Part shown: one piece after another, positions 45,019 to 53,244 of the stretch | How positions within the stretch are numbered: the stretch's first letter is position 1 | Layout: each line of letters begins with the position of its first letter | From: Hydrotalea sandarakina | GTDB lineage: Bacteria; Bacteroidota; Bacteroidia; Chitinophagales; Chitinophagaceae | Assembly: GCF_003254115.1 (NCBI RefSeq) | Contig: NZ_QKZV01000005.1 | Span: 1-64,000, forward strand | Direction: 5' to 3' | DNA: 64,000 nt | Made by a program: the position numbers and the translations under genes | The notes under the pieces: generated by a model | What the model was told of the DNA's origin: nothing | The model's database searches: none | Seen by the model: the letters and a program-made list of their open reading frames with translations, nothing else

Positions 45019-46947
45019 AAATCATTCATGCTCCTTTTAACGGCATCAACACTATGCCTTTCTACTTTCGCACAAATTGACACCATGGCCACCCGCCAAC
45101 TAAACGAGGTGGTAGTAACTGCCAACAAAATGCCCATGAAAGCGGCCGAAACCGGTAAAATTATTACCGTAATTGACCACAAAACCATTGAAAACAATGC
45201 CGGCAGCAGCTTAGCTACTTTACTCAATACCCAGGCAGGCTTTTTTATTAATGGCAGTAACAATGCGTTGGGTACCAATCTCGATTTATATTTTCGTGGT
45301 TCTACAGCCGGCAATATGCTTATTGTAATTGATGGCGTTCCGGTGTACGACCCTTCGCAAATCAACAATTCATTCGACCTTAATTCCATTCCGCTTGACC
45401 AGGTTGAAAGAATTGAAATTTTAAAAGGAGGCCAAAGTACCCTTTGGGGCAGCAATGCCGTAGCCGGCGTTATTCAAATTTTCTTGAAAAAAGAATCCAA
45501 AAAGAAAATAGCTTTTAATGCCAATGCTGCGTATGGCACTTATAATACGTTGAATGGCGGCGCCGGCATCAGCGGCTCACTCAAAAAATGGGATTATTTG
45601 GTTCAATACAATTACATCAACAGCGGTGGATTTCCGGCTGCTTATGATAGTACCGGTAAACAAAACTTTAAAAATGATGGCTTTAAGCAAAACACTGTTA
45701 TTGCCGAAACCCGTTACCATTTTTCACCTCACCTAACGGCTAAGGCTTTCGGTAACTTCAGTAATTATTTTACCGACTTGCCGGCAGGTGCTTTTACCGA
45801 CGAAAAAGATTATACCTTACGCAGTATAAATAACTTAGGCGGTGCCTCACTGATTTATCAACACAATAAAATGAATTGGACATTACAAGCCAGTTATCAA
45901 CAAAATAGTCGCCACTACGTCAACGACAGCACGTATGTTTCAAGCCCTTACTTCAATTATTCCAACGAGCAATATACCGGCCATACCACTACTTTGGAAA
46001 CTTTTGGCAATGTGCAATTGCAACAGCATTTACGCTTAGTGGCAGGCGTGCAATACCAACACCAAAATACCGCTCAAAGCTATTTTAGCACAGGCCCCTA
46101 TGGCCCTTACAGCTCGGAATTGGGACAAGACAGTGCTCATGTTAGTCAAATATCAGCTTATGCTTCCTTATTGTTGCTGAACTTGCATGGCTTTAATTTT
46201 GAATTAGGCAGCCGCATTAACCACCATTCCATTTATGGTAATAATGCTACTTATACCATAAACCCTTCATTCATTATTGATGAAAACACCAAATTATTCA
46301 TCAACATTTCTTCAGGGTATAATATTCCATCGCTTTATCAACTCTACAGCGCTTATGGCAATAAAAATTTAAAACCCGAAAGCAGCGTTACCTACGAAAT
46401 GGGTTTACAAACCCAAAGCACCGATAAAAAAATGAGCCTGCGTTTGGCCGCCTTTAAACGCGACACCAAAAACCTCATTATTTTTTATACCGATGCCAAC
46501 TATAACAGCTATTACATTAATCGCGATGCGCAACACGACTATGGCTTTGAGGTAGAAAGCAATACACAAGTGGGCCGTTTTGGTACCTGGACCAACAACC
46601 TTACTTACATTGATGGACATGGTATTCAAAATGGGGTTAGCGTTAACAACTTATTCCGCCGTCCTAACTTTACCATGAACAGCATTCTTACCCTATCACC
46701 ATTTAAAGGCTTTACACTGGCACCCGCATTTAAATATGTCGGTACCCGACTAAAAGGTCCTTACGATGTGGGGCCCGATTTAATGCCTGCTTATTATACG
46801 CTTAACTGCTTCATCAGTTACCAAATCAATCAACGTATCCGCTTGTTTACTTCGCTCAACAATATCACCAATCAGCAATATTTTGATATTGTAGGCTATA
46901 ACAGCAAACGCTTTAACATGATGAGCGGTGCTTATTTTAACTTTTAA
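45013..46947 (+). CDS. btuB: TonB-dependent cobalamin receptor (BtuB-like)
   Basis: A 644-residue receptor: signal peptide (cleavage about residue 20, LSTFAQ), TonB box and plug (RQLNEVVVTANKMPMKAAETGKIITVI, GNMLIVIDGVPVYDP, VERIEILKGGQSTLWGSNAVAGVIQI), then a 22-strand barrel ending in Phe (GAYFNF). Length is near the 614 of E. coli BtuB and it lacks a carboxypeptidase-regulatory domain. The cobalamin riboswitch upstream makes a B12/corrinoid substrate nearly certain. First gene of the operon; 11 bp to the next. Confidence 0.92.
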   Translation: MSKSFMLLLTASTLCLSTFAQIDTMATRQLNEVVVTANKMPMKAAETGKIITVIDHKTIENNAGSSLATLLNTQAGFFINGSNNALGTNLDLYFRGSTAGNMLIVIDGVPVYDPSQINNSFDLNSIPLDQVERIEILKGGQSTLWGSNAVAGVIQIFLKKESKKKIAFNANAAYGTYNTLNGGAGISGSLKKWDYLVQYNYINSGGFPAAYDSTGKQNFKNDGFKQNTVIAETRYHFSPHLTAKAFGNFSNYFTDLPAGAFTDEKDYTLRSINNLGGASLIYQHNKMNWTLQASYQQNSRHYVNDSTYVSSPYFNYSNEQYTGHTTTLETFGNVQLQQHLRLVAGVQYQHQNTAQSYFSTGPYGPYSSELGQDSAHVSQISAYASLLLLNLHGFNFELGSRINHHSIYGNNATYTINPSFIIDENTKLFINISSGYNIPSLYQLYSAYGNKNLKPESSVTYEMGLQTQSTDKKMSLRLAAFKRDTKNLIIFYTDANYNSYYINRDAQHDYGFEVESNTQVGRFGTWTNNLTYIDGHGIQNGVSVNNLFRRPNFTMNSILTLSPFKGFTLAPAFKYVGTRLKGPYDVGPDLMPAYYTLNCFISYQINQRIRLFTSLNNITNQQYFDIVGYNSKRFNMMSGAYFNF

Positions 46948-46958
46948 AACACAGGGCT

Positions 46959-47567
46959 ATGACATTACAAAAATTCAATCCCGCAACTGCTGTCATTTTA
47001 TGCATTGTGTTATTGGCAGCCGCATTACGTATTGGCAATGCAGGCAGCACGTTATCACCTTTGGCTAATTTTTCACCTATTGGTGCCATGGGTTTATTTG
47101 GCGGCACTTACTTCAACCGCTACTGGAAAAAATTTGTTTTCCCGCTTGGCGCATTATTCCTTAGCGATGTAATTCTAATGCACACCATTTATTCCGGTTA
47201 CGGCAACGGATTGCTGTACAGCCACTGGTATTACAACTATCTGGCTTTTGCGGCAATTGTATGTATTGGCATGGCTATTCAAAAAGTAAAAATTGCCACA
47301 GTGTTATGGGCAGCCATTGCAGCAGCTTTTGCTCACTGGATTATTACCGATATACCTGTTTGGTGGTATGGCGGTTTAGATATTAGAAATGGCCAGCCCT
47401 TAAAACGTAATTTAGACGGCTTTATTCAATGTTACGTACAGGCATTGCCGTTTTTAAAAAATATGCTCATTGCCAATATACTTTATGGTGCTGTATTTTA
47501 TGGAAGTTATGAGTGGTTACAAAAAAAATACCCTCGTTTAAACAGCACAAGCATACACCATTCCTAA
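46959..47567 (+). CDS. DUF6580 membrane protein, candidate corrinoid transporter
   Basis: A 202-residue protein with about five membrane helices. The conserved start LAAALRIGNAGSTLSPLANFSPIGAMGLFGGTYF and the GALFLSDVILMH, FAHWIITDIPVWWYGG and NMLIANILYGAVFYGSYE segments fit DUF6580, a family that resembles ECF-transporter substrate-binding (S) components. Encoded 11 bp after btuB under the B12 riboswitch. With no BtuC or BtuD nearby it is a reasonable candidate for the inner-membrane step of corrinoid uptake; this is an inference. Confidence 0.75.
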   Translation: MTLQKFNPATAVILCIVLLAAALRIGNAGSTLSPLANFSPIGAMGLFGGTYFNRYWKKFVFPLGALFLSDVILMHTIYSGYGNGLLYSHWYYNYLAFAAIVCIGMAIQKVKIATVLWAAIAAAFAHWIITDIPVWWYGGLDIRNGQPLKRNLDGFIQCYVQALPFLKNMLIANILYGAVFYGSYEWLQKKYPRLNSTSIHHS

Positions 47568-47574
47568 ACAATGA

Positions 47575-47604
47575 TTGGGGCGGCAAAAGGCTGCCCCAAT
47601 TTTT
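47575..47604 (+). terminator. Intrinsic terminator-like hairpin inside the B12 operon
   Basis: A 10-bp stem (TTGGGGCGGC at 47575-47584 with GCTGCCCCAA at 47590-47599, one G-U pair), a 5-nt loop and five T directly after. It falls between the DUF6580 stop (47567) and the btuF-type ATG (47617). Confidence 0.8.
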
Positions 47605-47616
47605 AAAATCAGGTTT

Positions 47617-48564
47617 ATGCCATCAGTTGTTTCATTTTTGCCGGCAGCCACCCAAATGATATATGATATGGGTTTGCAAACGCATTTAATGGGTGTTACA
47701 TTTGAATGCCCCGAACAAGCATTGCAACAAAAGCCTAAAATAGTTCGCTGTGTGTTAGAAGGGAAAACACTCAGCAGCACTGAAATTGACACTGTTTTCT
47801 CTGCCGCAAAAGCTTCGGGAAAAAGTCTGTATTATGTAGATGAACCCATTCTCCAAAACATTGCACCCGATATAATTTTTACGCAAGATGTTTGTGAGGT
47901 ATGCCAAATAGATACAGCTTGCACCGCTGCTGCAGTTAGTCGCCTACCCAAACAACCGCAGCTTATTCCCTTAACCCCACAAACTTTAACCGATGTGTTT
48001 ACCACTGCCATTACCATAGCAAAAGCCATGGGGCACGAAGAAGCAGCTTACAGTTATTTGGCACAATTGCAACAAACTACCCAACACATTCTAAACCAAC
48101 TGCGCTTGCACAACATGCCCTTAAAAACCGTTGCACTGTTAGAATGGATGGCCCCTGTTTACAATTGCGGTCATTGGATTCCCTATCAAATTGCACAAGC
48201 CGGCGGTATTGATTTAATCAGTCATCCGGGTGGCGATTCTATTGTTACCCCCTGGCAAAAAATTGTAAAATACAACCCCGAAGTTATTGTAATTGCTCCC
48301 TGTGGTTTTACCATTCAGCGCACACTTACCGAAATGCATTTGCTTACCCAACTGCCGGAATGGCCTTCTTTAAAAGCGGTTCAAAACAAACAGGTATTCA
48401 TTGCCGACTATGATTTATTCACCCAACCCAGCGCCTCTACACTGGTTAACGGTATTGCCTTGCTGGCAGGGTTAATACATCCGCAATTATTTTCCATTCC
48501 AACACACCTGCAACACAAGTACCAACCCCTTTATTCAAATACTCACCGCTATGCCACAACATGA
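47617..48564 (+). CDS. BtuF-like corrinoid-binding protein
   Basis: About 315 residues from the ATG at 47617 (MPSVVSFLPAATQMIYDMGL), a TroA/BtuF-type periplasmic binding-protein fold: DEPILQNIAPDIIFTQDVCEVC, KTVALLEWMAPVYNCGHWIPYQIAQAGG, WQKIVKYNPEVIVIAPCGF. A TTG at 47575 is rejected because it lies in a terminator hairpin. No signal peptide is visible, which is unusual for a binding protein, so it may work in the cytoplasm or be exported differently. Cys residues in DVCEVC and CNCGH-like segments are typical of this subgroup. Co-transcribed with B12 genes, overlapping the CWC gene. Confidence 0.75.
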   Translation: MPSVVSFLPAATQMIYDMGLQTHLMGVTFECPEQALQQKPKIVRCVLEGKTLSSTEIDTVFSAAKASGKSLYYVDEPILQNIAPDIIFTQDVCEVCQIDTACTAAAVSRLPKQPQLIPLTPQTLTDVFTTAITIAKAMGHEEAAYSYLAQLQQTTQHILNQLRLHNMPLKTVALLEWMAPVYNCGHWIPYQIAQAGGIDLISHPGGDSIVTPWQKIVKYNPEVIVIAPCGFTIQRTLTEMHLLTQLPEWPSLKAVQNKQVFIADYDLFTQPSASTLVNGIALLAGLIHPQLFSIPTHLQHKYQPLYSNTHRYATT

Positions 48565-48766
48565 AACCAAATTTTGCGCCCGTTGCCAAGAACCCTTTCA
48601 ATGTAAAGTGGGCGATATTGCCCATTGCCATTGCAACGAAATTATCCTTACGCCGGAAGAGCGCAACTTTATTGAACAACGCTATAGCGATTGCCTATGC
48701 CACAACTGCCTGTTGCAACTCAAAAACAAATACATCCTGTTTAAAGAAAAATTTCATTTACCTTAA
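48551..48766 (+). CDS. Cysteine-rich CWC family protein
   Basis: A 71-residue protein with eight Cys in pairs: FCARCQEPFQCKVGDIAHCHC and CLCHNC. This fits the short cysteine-rich CWC family, probably a zinc-binding knuckle. It overlaps the end of the btuF-type gene by 14 bp and is followed 6 bp later by the Dph6-like gene, so it belongs to the same transcript. Function unknown; its constant neighbours in B12 operons hint at a part in corrinoid handling, which is inference. The alternative frame over the same bases (48561-48776) lacks a family resemblance. Confidence 0.75.
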   Translation: MPQHETKFCARCQEPFQCKVGDIAHCHCNEIILTPEERNFIEQRYSDCLCHNCLLQLKNKYILFKEKFHLP

Positions 48767-48772
48767 CCGTTT

Positions 48773-49483
48773 ATGATGCCTCACCGTACAATTTTTAACT
48801 GGAGTGGCGGTAAAGACAGTGCTCTTGCCTTATACCACATTTTGCAACAACCGCAACAATGGCAGGTTGGCAGCTTATTAACTTCTGTTAATCAAGCCTA
48901 TAATCGTGTTTCCATGCATGGTGTTCGGTTACAGTTAATGCAGCAACAAGCCAACGCAATGGCATTACCGTTAGTACCGCTATTTTTGCCCGAACAACCC
49001 GATATGGACACCTATAATCAGCTAATGGGTCATACCATGCAACAGTTCAAAGCACAAGGCTATACCCATGCCGTATTCGGCGATATTTTTTTAGAAGACC
49101 TGCGCCGCTATCGCGAAGAAAAATTAGCCGCAGCCGGCTTTCAAGCCTATTTCCCTTTGTGGCAATGCAACACCACCCGGCTGGTGCATGAATTTATCGA
49201 CCTGGGCTTCCAAGCCATTATTGTTTGCACCAAGGCCGAACTGTTAGACAGCAGTTTTGTAGGCCGCATCATCGATCATCAATTTGTAAAAGATCTTCCC
49301 CCAACAGTTGATCCCTGTGGCGAAAACGGCGAGTTCCACAGCTTTGTTTTCAACGGCCCCATATTCCGCCAACCCGTTCCCTTTACCATAGGCGAAAAAG
49401 TGTACCGCACCTATACAGCGCCCAATAACAACGAACAAACCATGGGCTTTTGGTTTTGCGATTTATTACCCGCATCGGTTTGA
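48773..49483 (+). CDS. Dph6-like ATP pyrophosphatase (diphthine-ammonia ligase family)
   Basis: A 236-residue protein with the PP-loop SGGKDSALAL at about 11-20 and family segments VSMHGVRLQLMQQQANA, AVFGDIFLEDLRRYREEKL, FPLWQCNT, GFQAIIVCTKAELLDSSFVG and DPCGENGEFHSFVFNGP. In eukaryotes and archaea Dph6 amidates diphthine on EF2; bacteria have no diphthamide, so the bacterial enzyme must act on another carboxylate. Placement at the end of a B12 operon suggests amidation or activation of a corrinoid side chain, an inference. Two adjacent ATGs open the gene; either may be used. Confidence 0.8.
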   Translation: MMPHRTIFNWSGGKDSALALYHILQQPQQWQVGSLLTSVNQAYNRVSMHGVRLQLMQQQANAMALPLVPLFLPEQPDMDTYNQLMGHTMQQFKAQGYTHAVFGDIFLEDLRRYREEKLAAAGFQAYFPLWQCNTTRLVHEFIDLGFQAIIVCTKAELLDSSFVGRIIDHQFVKDLPPTVDPCGENGEFHSFVFNGPIFRQPVPFTIGEKVYRTYTAPNNNEQTMGFWFCDLLPASV

Positions 49484-49546
49484 TAGCTTGCACATATTGT
49501 AATATATTTAACCTGTTTTTATTCAGCAGCTAAACCAACCAACCCA

Positions 49547-50125
49547 ATGAATATTCATTTCGACCAACTGATTACCGTAACCTTTACCCTGTTCGCCGTT
49601 ATTGATATTGTGGGATCCATACCCCTGCTCATTTCATTAAAAGATAAAATGGGCGATATCCGCTCTTCTAAAGCCACCTTGGTTTCCGGCGGACTCATGA
49701 TTTTATTTTTATTGGTCGGCCAACAATTCCTCAGCATCTTAGGGTTAGATATTCGCTCCTTTGCCGTTGGTGGTTCTATCGTCATTTTTTTGTTGGGATT
49801 AGAAATGGTTTTAGGCCACGAAATTTTTAAAGGTGATTCCGATGCTGCTTCCGGAACCGTTGTGCCCATTGCATTTCCCATCATTGCCGGCAGTGGCACC
49901 CTCACCACCATCATGTCGCTAAAAGCCAACTTTCAACAAGTGTACATTCTGGCAGGCATCATCATCAACTTAATCATTGTGTACATCGTATTAAAATCAT
50001 TACGATTTATTGAACATGCTTTAGGCAAAGCCGGGTTATTGGCCGTACGCAAATTCTTCGGCGTTATTTTATTGGCAATTGCCGTTAAAATATTCAGCAG
50101 CAATATTGCTGCTTTTGGAAAATAA
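49547..50125 (+). CDS. MarC-family integral membrane protein
   Basis: A 192-residue protein with six membrane helices and the family pattern TLFAVIDIVGSIPLLISL, SFAVGGSIVIFLLGLEMVLG, VPIAFPIIAGSGTLTTIMSL (helix-breaking P-x-x-A-G-P/S-G in both repeats). MarC/UPF0056 proteins are uncharacterised inner-membrane proteins; the former link to multiple antibiotic resistance is not supported. It lies 63 bp after the Dph6-like gene on the same strand, but with its own possible promoter region, so operon membership is uncertain. Confidence 0.85.
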   Translation: MNIHFDQLITVTFTLFAVIDIVGSIPLLISLKDKMGDIRSSKATLVSGGLMILFLLVGQQFLSILGLDIRSFAVGGSIVIFLLGLEMVLGHEIFKGDSDAASGTVVPIAFPIIAGSGTLTTIMSLKANFQQVYILAGIIINLIIVYIVLKSLRFIEHALGKAGLLAVRKFFGVILLAIAVKIFSSNIAAFGK

Positions 50126-50263
50126 ATTGTTGGGTAATCAGCTGTTGAACAACGATAGGGCTTCCGTTGCGTCGCACACTTGTACGTTCGGTTCGCTGTG
50201 CGGCAGTAATATTATTAAATAACAGTTTACCCGAAATAATGTTCATGCAATGGCCGAAACAAT

Positions 50264-50271
50264 TATTTTTG
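50264..50271 (+). promoter_or_regulatory. Predicted -7 promoter element of tRNA-Arg
   Basis: TATTTTTG, a perfect TAnnTTTG element, lies 17 bp before the first base of the tRNA gene, leaving a short 5' leader. No clear -33 element. Confidence 0.45.
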
Positions 50272-50287
50272 CGGCCTAATGCCATCC

Positions 50288-50359
50288 GGCCTCGTAGTAC
50301 AATGGATAGTATAAGAGTTTCCGAAGCTCCAGATCCAGGTTCGATTCCTGGCGAGGCCA
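50288..50359 (+). tRNA. tRNA-Arg (anticodon CCG)
   Basis: A 72-nt cloverleaf: 7-bp acceptor stem GGCCTCG with CGAGGCC and discriminator A, D arm with AATGGATAG, anticodon loop TTCCGAA (anticodon CCG, reading CGG Arg codons), and T arm CCAGGTTCGATTCCTGG. The anticodon stem has one A-C mismatch at its top pair. CCA is not encoded. Confidence 0.95.
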
Positions 50360-50431
50360 CATTACAGCTGCTTCAATTGCCATCACTTGCATTGCTTTTC
50401 ACAAGCCATTGTATCAAAAGCACTGAATATC

Positions 50432-51442
50432 CTATTCGTGCACAAGCTTCAACACCTGAAAGGTTCCGGGCTTTATTTTAGGCCTACCCTTTTCGCCCGG
50501 TTGCAGTGGCTCAAATGCTGCGGTAGGCATATAAATGGTATGTGTACGCTCATCTATACAACTGGTTCGGGCACCACGCAGGGTTGGTACATTTTCAACT
50601 ACTTCAAATTGGTCTTTATTCATTTCCTTCACTACCGTCATGTTACCCACCCCATTCGATGTACAGATATAATGCAAAGCAGGGTCTATCACCACTCCAT
50701 CACAACCCGCACCAATGGGTAAATCGGCCACAACGCTTCCATTATCCGCATCTATTACCATCAAATGCTCATCACAGCCGGCAAATAAACGGTGCGTATT
50801 ATTGTCTATGACCAAACCCGTGGGCGACTGTCCGGGTGCAATTGACCAATGGGCCACTACTTCCATTTTGTTCATATCTACCACCGCAATTTCATTTTTG
50901 TCTTCAATGTTCACATACACTTTTCCTTTTCCATTGCTCACCGCTGTTTCCGGCTTACCGCCAACGGCAATGGTATGCACTACTTTGTGTGCAACAGGAT
51001 CAATGATGGACAAATCTTTGCTGCGTCCATTGCAAGTAATAATTTTTTTTGAATAGGTTTCGTAAAAGATGGCATCGGGATTTTCACCGGCGGCAATTTG
51101 GTCAATCACTGCATGATTATCTAACCGAAATACAGTCACCGTATTACTGCCGCCATTGCTGGTAAAACCTTTCCCCAATGCAGGTACAAAAGCAATACCA
51201 TGCACACCAATGGTATTGGGAATAATCCCTAATGAATCGCCCGACTGTTTATCAATAATATTGACCTGTGTACCATGCGCTATATACAATTGGTTCGTTC
51301 CTGGCTGAAGGTTAATATAATCCCAACCGCCATTTCCGCTTACCGGAAAATGAGCAACCACCTTATAGCCCGATTGTGCAACAGCAGTTTGCAACAGGCA
51401 TAGGCTCAATAACCAACAGGCTATCGTGTACAATAATTTCAT
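50432..51442 (-). CDS. Exported YncE-like beta-propeller protein
   Basis: A 336-residue protein with a signal peptide (cleavage about residue 22, TAVAQS). The body is made of about seven 40-residue propeller blades with repeated patterns (LYIAHGTQVNIIDKQSGDSLG, KVYVNIEDKNEIAVVDMNKMEVVAHW, HYICTSNGVGNMTVV), as in YncE/40-residue YVTN repeat proteins. Probably periplasmic; ligand unknown. It follows the lycopene cyclase gene by 129 bp on the same strand; whether it belongs to the carotenoid transcript is unclear. Confidence 0.8.
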   Translation of the reverse strand: MKLLYTIACWLLSLCLLQTAVAQSGYKVVAHFPVSGNGGWDYINLQPGTNQLYIAHGTQVNIIDKQSGDSLGIIPNTIGVHGIAFVPALGKGFTSNGGSNTVTVFRLDNHAVIDQIAAGENPDAIFYETYSKKIITCNGRSKDLSIIDPVAHKVVHTIAVGGKPETAVSNGKGKVYVNIEDKNEIAVVDMNKMEVVAHWSIAPGQSPTGLVIDNNTHRLFAGCDEHLMVIDADNGSVVADLPIGAGCDGVVIDPALHYICTSNGVGNMTVVKEMNKDQFEVVENVPTLRGARTSCIDERTHTIYMPTAAFEPLQPGEKGRPKIKPGTFQVLKLVHE

Positions 51443-51571
51443 GATCGTTTATTTTTTGTAATGAATGAAACAAATGGAAACAAGCACAACCCTACCGGCG
51501 CCACATCAAAACTATGATGGAATGTTGAAGCAATTCTGAAGTTATCCGTTCCTTTTGCCCCCACAATCCTT

Positions 51572-52738
51572 TTATCGAAATAAAGCCGTATGCAGTGCAG
51601 CAGGTAAAAACAAATGCATGGGTACACTGCGCATAATGTGCCAATCTTCTGCCAAACTACTTTCATTGTTTAAAAAACGCAAAATGGTAGCAGGCTTATT
51701 TTTTTTAAAAATAGCGGTAAATATATCCGCACCGGGCATGAATTGTTTATCCAACACACGTAACAACACTTTATCGTACCATTGAAACCGGCGTTGCAAC
51801 CAAGCCACCGACACTGCAGGATGTTGGTGCTGAACCAACCGTTGTACAATGCCGGCCGTTTGCTGCTGAATAAAATAAAAGGCATAACCGCTACTCCCCT
51901 TCGCTTGCCCGGCGGCAATGCCAATAGGAATGATGTTTCCATCGGGTTGTGCAAACCGATAGTTGGTCATGGGTATTTTACCCCATTCATCGTGTAAGGT
52001 TGTAAACTCAGCAATGCCATATTTTTCCTGCATGTAGCGCTGTATGGCAGCATCATATGCTTCCGGTGGCAATAACTGTTTGGTAAATAAAGTATATTCT
52101 ACCAAAGCAGTATTGGCTGAAAAAGGCAATACATACATAAAGGTAGTACCGTTATGCTGAGACACCGTAAAATCCATGAATGTAGCTTCCGTTGCGTTGA
52201 ATACGGGCTGAGGCGTTTCAATGATTTTCCCCTTAAAATGTTGCCACAGAAAATAGCCTTTAAAATTGGGCGGCGGCAATTCTTTGGCTACTATACTGTT
52301 AAACACATAATCGGCTGTAAAGCTGCCCTTATCTGTTTCCACCAAAGCTCCCGTATCTGTATTACGACAACCCATTACCGTTGCTTGCAAAAATGTTACC
52401 CGCGGAAATGCAGCACTGTGGTTCAATACATACCGGTAAAAATCAATTCCCCGAATCATTTTGTACGTATAAGGGGCAATAGAAAATCCAATATCGGTAT
52501 GGGAAGCAGCAAAGCGCAATTGCTGCCAACGATGGTGCACAATGGGTTCAAACAATCCTGTTCCGGCCTCCCAAAAACACCAGGTGCGGTCGTTGCTGTT
52601 TTTGGTTTGTTGATCAATAATTAAAACAGATTGTTGTTGCAAAGCAGGTGCTTGTAACAGGCGCATTAATAAACTTAAACCCGCTGCACCGGCTCCGGCA
52701 ATAATATAGTTGTAATGGTTGGGCGGTATTGTATTCAT
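51572..52738 (-). CDS. crtY: Lycopene beta-cyclase (CrtY type)
   Basis: About 388 residues from the ATG at 52736-52738, whose ATGA overlap with the crtZ stop fixes the start. The N-terminal FAD-binding loop YIIAGAGAAGLSLLMRLL, NDRTWCFWE and FMDF are marks of CrtY-type cyclases; PMTNYRFAQPDGNIIPIGIAAGQAKGSSGY contains the second conserved region. It cyclises one or both ends of lycopene into beta-ionone rings. The presence of a CruF-like hydratase and a second desaturase suggests that here only one end is closed. Last crt gene in the operon. Confidence 0.88.
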   Translation of the reverse strand: MNTIPPNHYNYIIAGAGAAGLSLLMRLLQAPALQQQSVLIIDQQTKNSNDRTWCFWEAGTGLFEPIVHHRWQQLRFAASHTDIGFSIAPYTYKMIRGIDFYRYVLNHSAAFPRVTFLQATVMGCRNTDTGALVETDKGSFTADYVFNSIVAKELPPPNFKGYFLWQHFKGKIIETPQPVFNATEATFMDFTVSQHNGTTFMYVLPFSANTALVEYTLFTKQLLPPEAYDAAIQRYMQEKYGIAEFTTLHDEWGKIPMTNYRFAQPDGNIIPIGIAAGQAKGSSGYAFYFIQQQTAGIVQRLVQHQHPAVSVAWLQRRFQWYDKVLLRVLDKQFMPGADIFTAIFKKNKPATILRFLNNESSLAEDWHIMRSVPMHLFLPAALHTALFR

Positions 52739-53244
52739 GATTGTTGATGAGAAGCCCAATATTGATTTTGTTGCTTTTGCAACTTTTCATCCTTATGCAC
52801 TTTGTCCCAATATTTTTTGGCCACAAACAACATTCCAAAACTTTCCCCATCTTCTTTTCCCAAGTGCTTGTGGTGCATTTTATGTGCCCAACGAATCGCT
52901 TTAATGTATGTATTATTGCTGCGGGTAAACCATTTAAAACGTTGGTGTATAATTACTTCGTGCACCAAAAAATAAGCAAAGCCATACAAAGCAATACCAA
53001 AGCCAATAGATGCTACATAGTAATAACCGTTTTGTAAACCCAACATAATGCATAACCAACTGGGTATGGCAAAAATCAGGAAGAACGCATCATTTTTTTC
53101 AAAGAAGCCTTTGCCTTTTTGGTGATGGTCTTCATGCAAATACCACAAAAAACCATGCATCACATATTTATGCGTTAACCAGGTAATGCCCTCCATTACC
53201 ACAAATGTGGCCAGTGTTACCAATATGTAAATTACCAACATCAT
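52735..53244 (-). CDS. crtZ: Beta-carotene hydroxylase (CrtZ)
   Basis: A 169-residue membrane protein of the fatty-acid hydroxylase superfamily. The diiron His motifs are all visible: HKYVMH, HEDHH, and HKMHHKH, with HQRFKW between. It adds the 3-hydroxyl group to beta-ionone rings. Two adjacent ATGs open it; its start overlaps the stop of the preceding DUF422 gene by 4 bp and its stop overlaps crtY by 4 bp, so all three are translationally coupled. Length matches bacterial CrtZ (160-175). Confidence 0.9.
   Translation of the reverse strand: MMLVIYILVTLATFVVMEGITWLTHKYVMHGFLWYLHEDHHQKGKGFFEKNDAFFLIFAIPSWLCIMLGLQNGYYYVASIGFGIALYGFAYFLVHEVIIHQRFKWFTRSNNTYIKAIRWAHKMHHKHLGKEDGESFGMLFVAKKYWDKVHKDEKLQKQQNQYWASHQQS

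Noticed and set aside
44997-45455. Long antisense frame over the btuB start
   Set aside because: It is a mirror frame of a well-supported receptor gene and has no domain or signal; the riboswitch and plug motifs fix the coding strand.
47575-47616. TTG start for the BtuF-type gene
   Set aside because: These codons are the terminator hairpin; the ATG at 47617 starts the conserved fold.
48773-49483. Literal annotation as diphthamide biosynthesis enzyme
   Set aside because: Bacteria lack diphthamide, so only the family name is justified, not the eukaryotic reaction.
50094-50360. Frames overlapping the tRNA gene
   Set aside because: Both strands have short open frames across the tRNA-Arg; the cloverleaf is complete, so these are not genes.
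52154-52624. 156-codon plus-strand frame
   Set aside because: It lies wholly inside crtY on the opposite strand, with a composition (many His, Cys, Arg) typical of a shadow frame.
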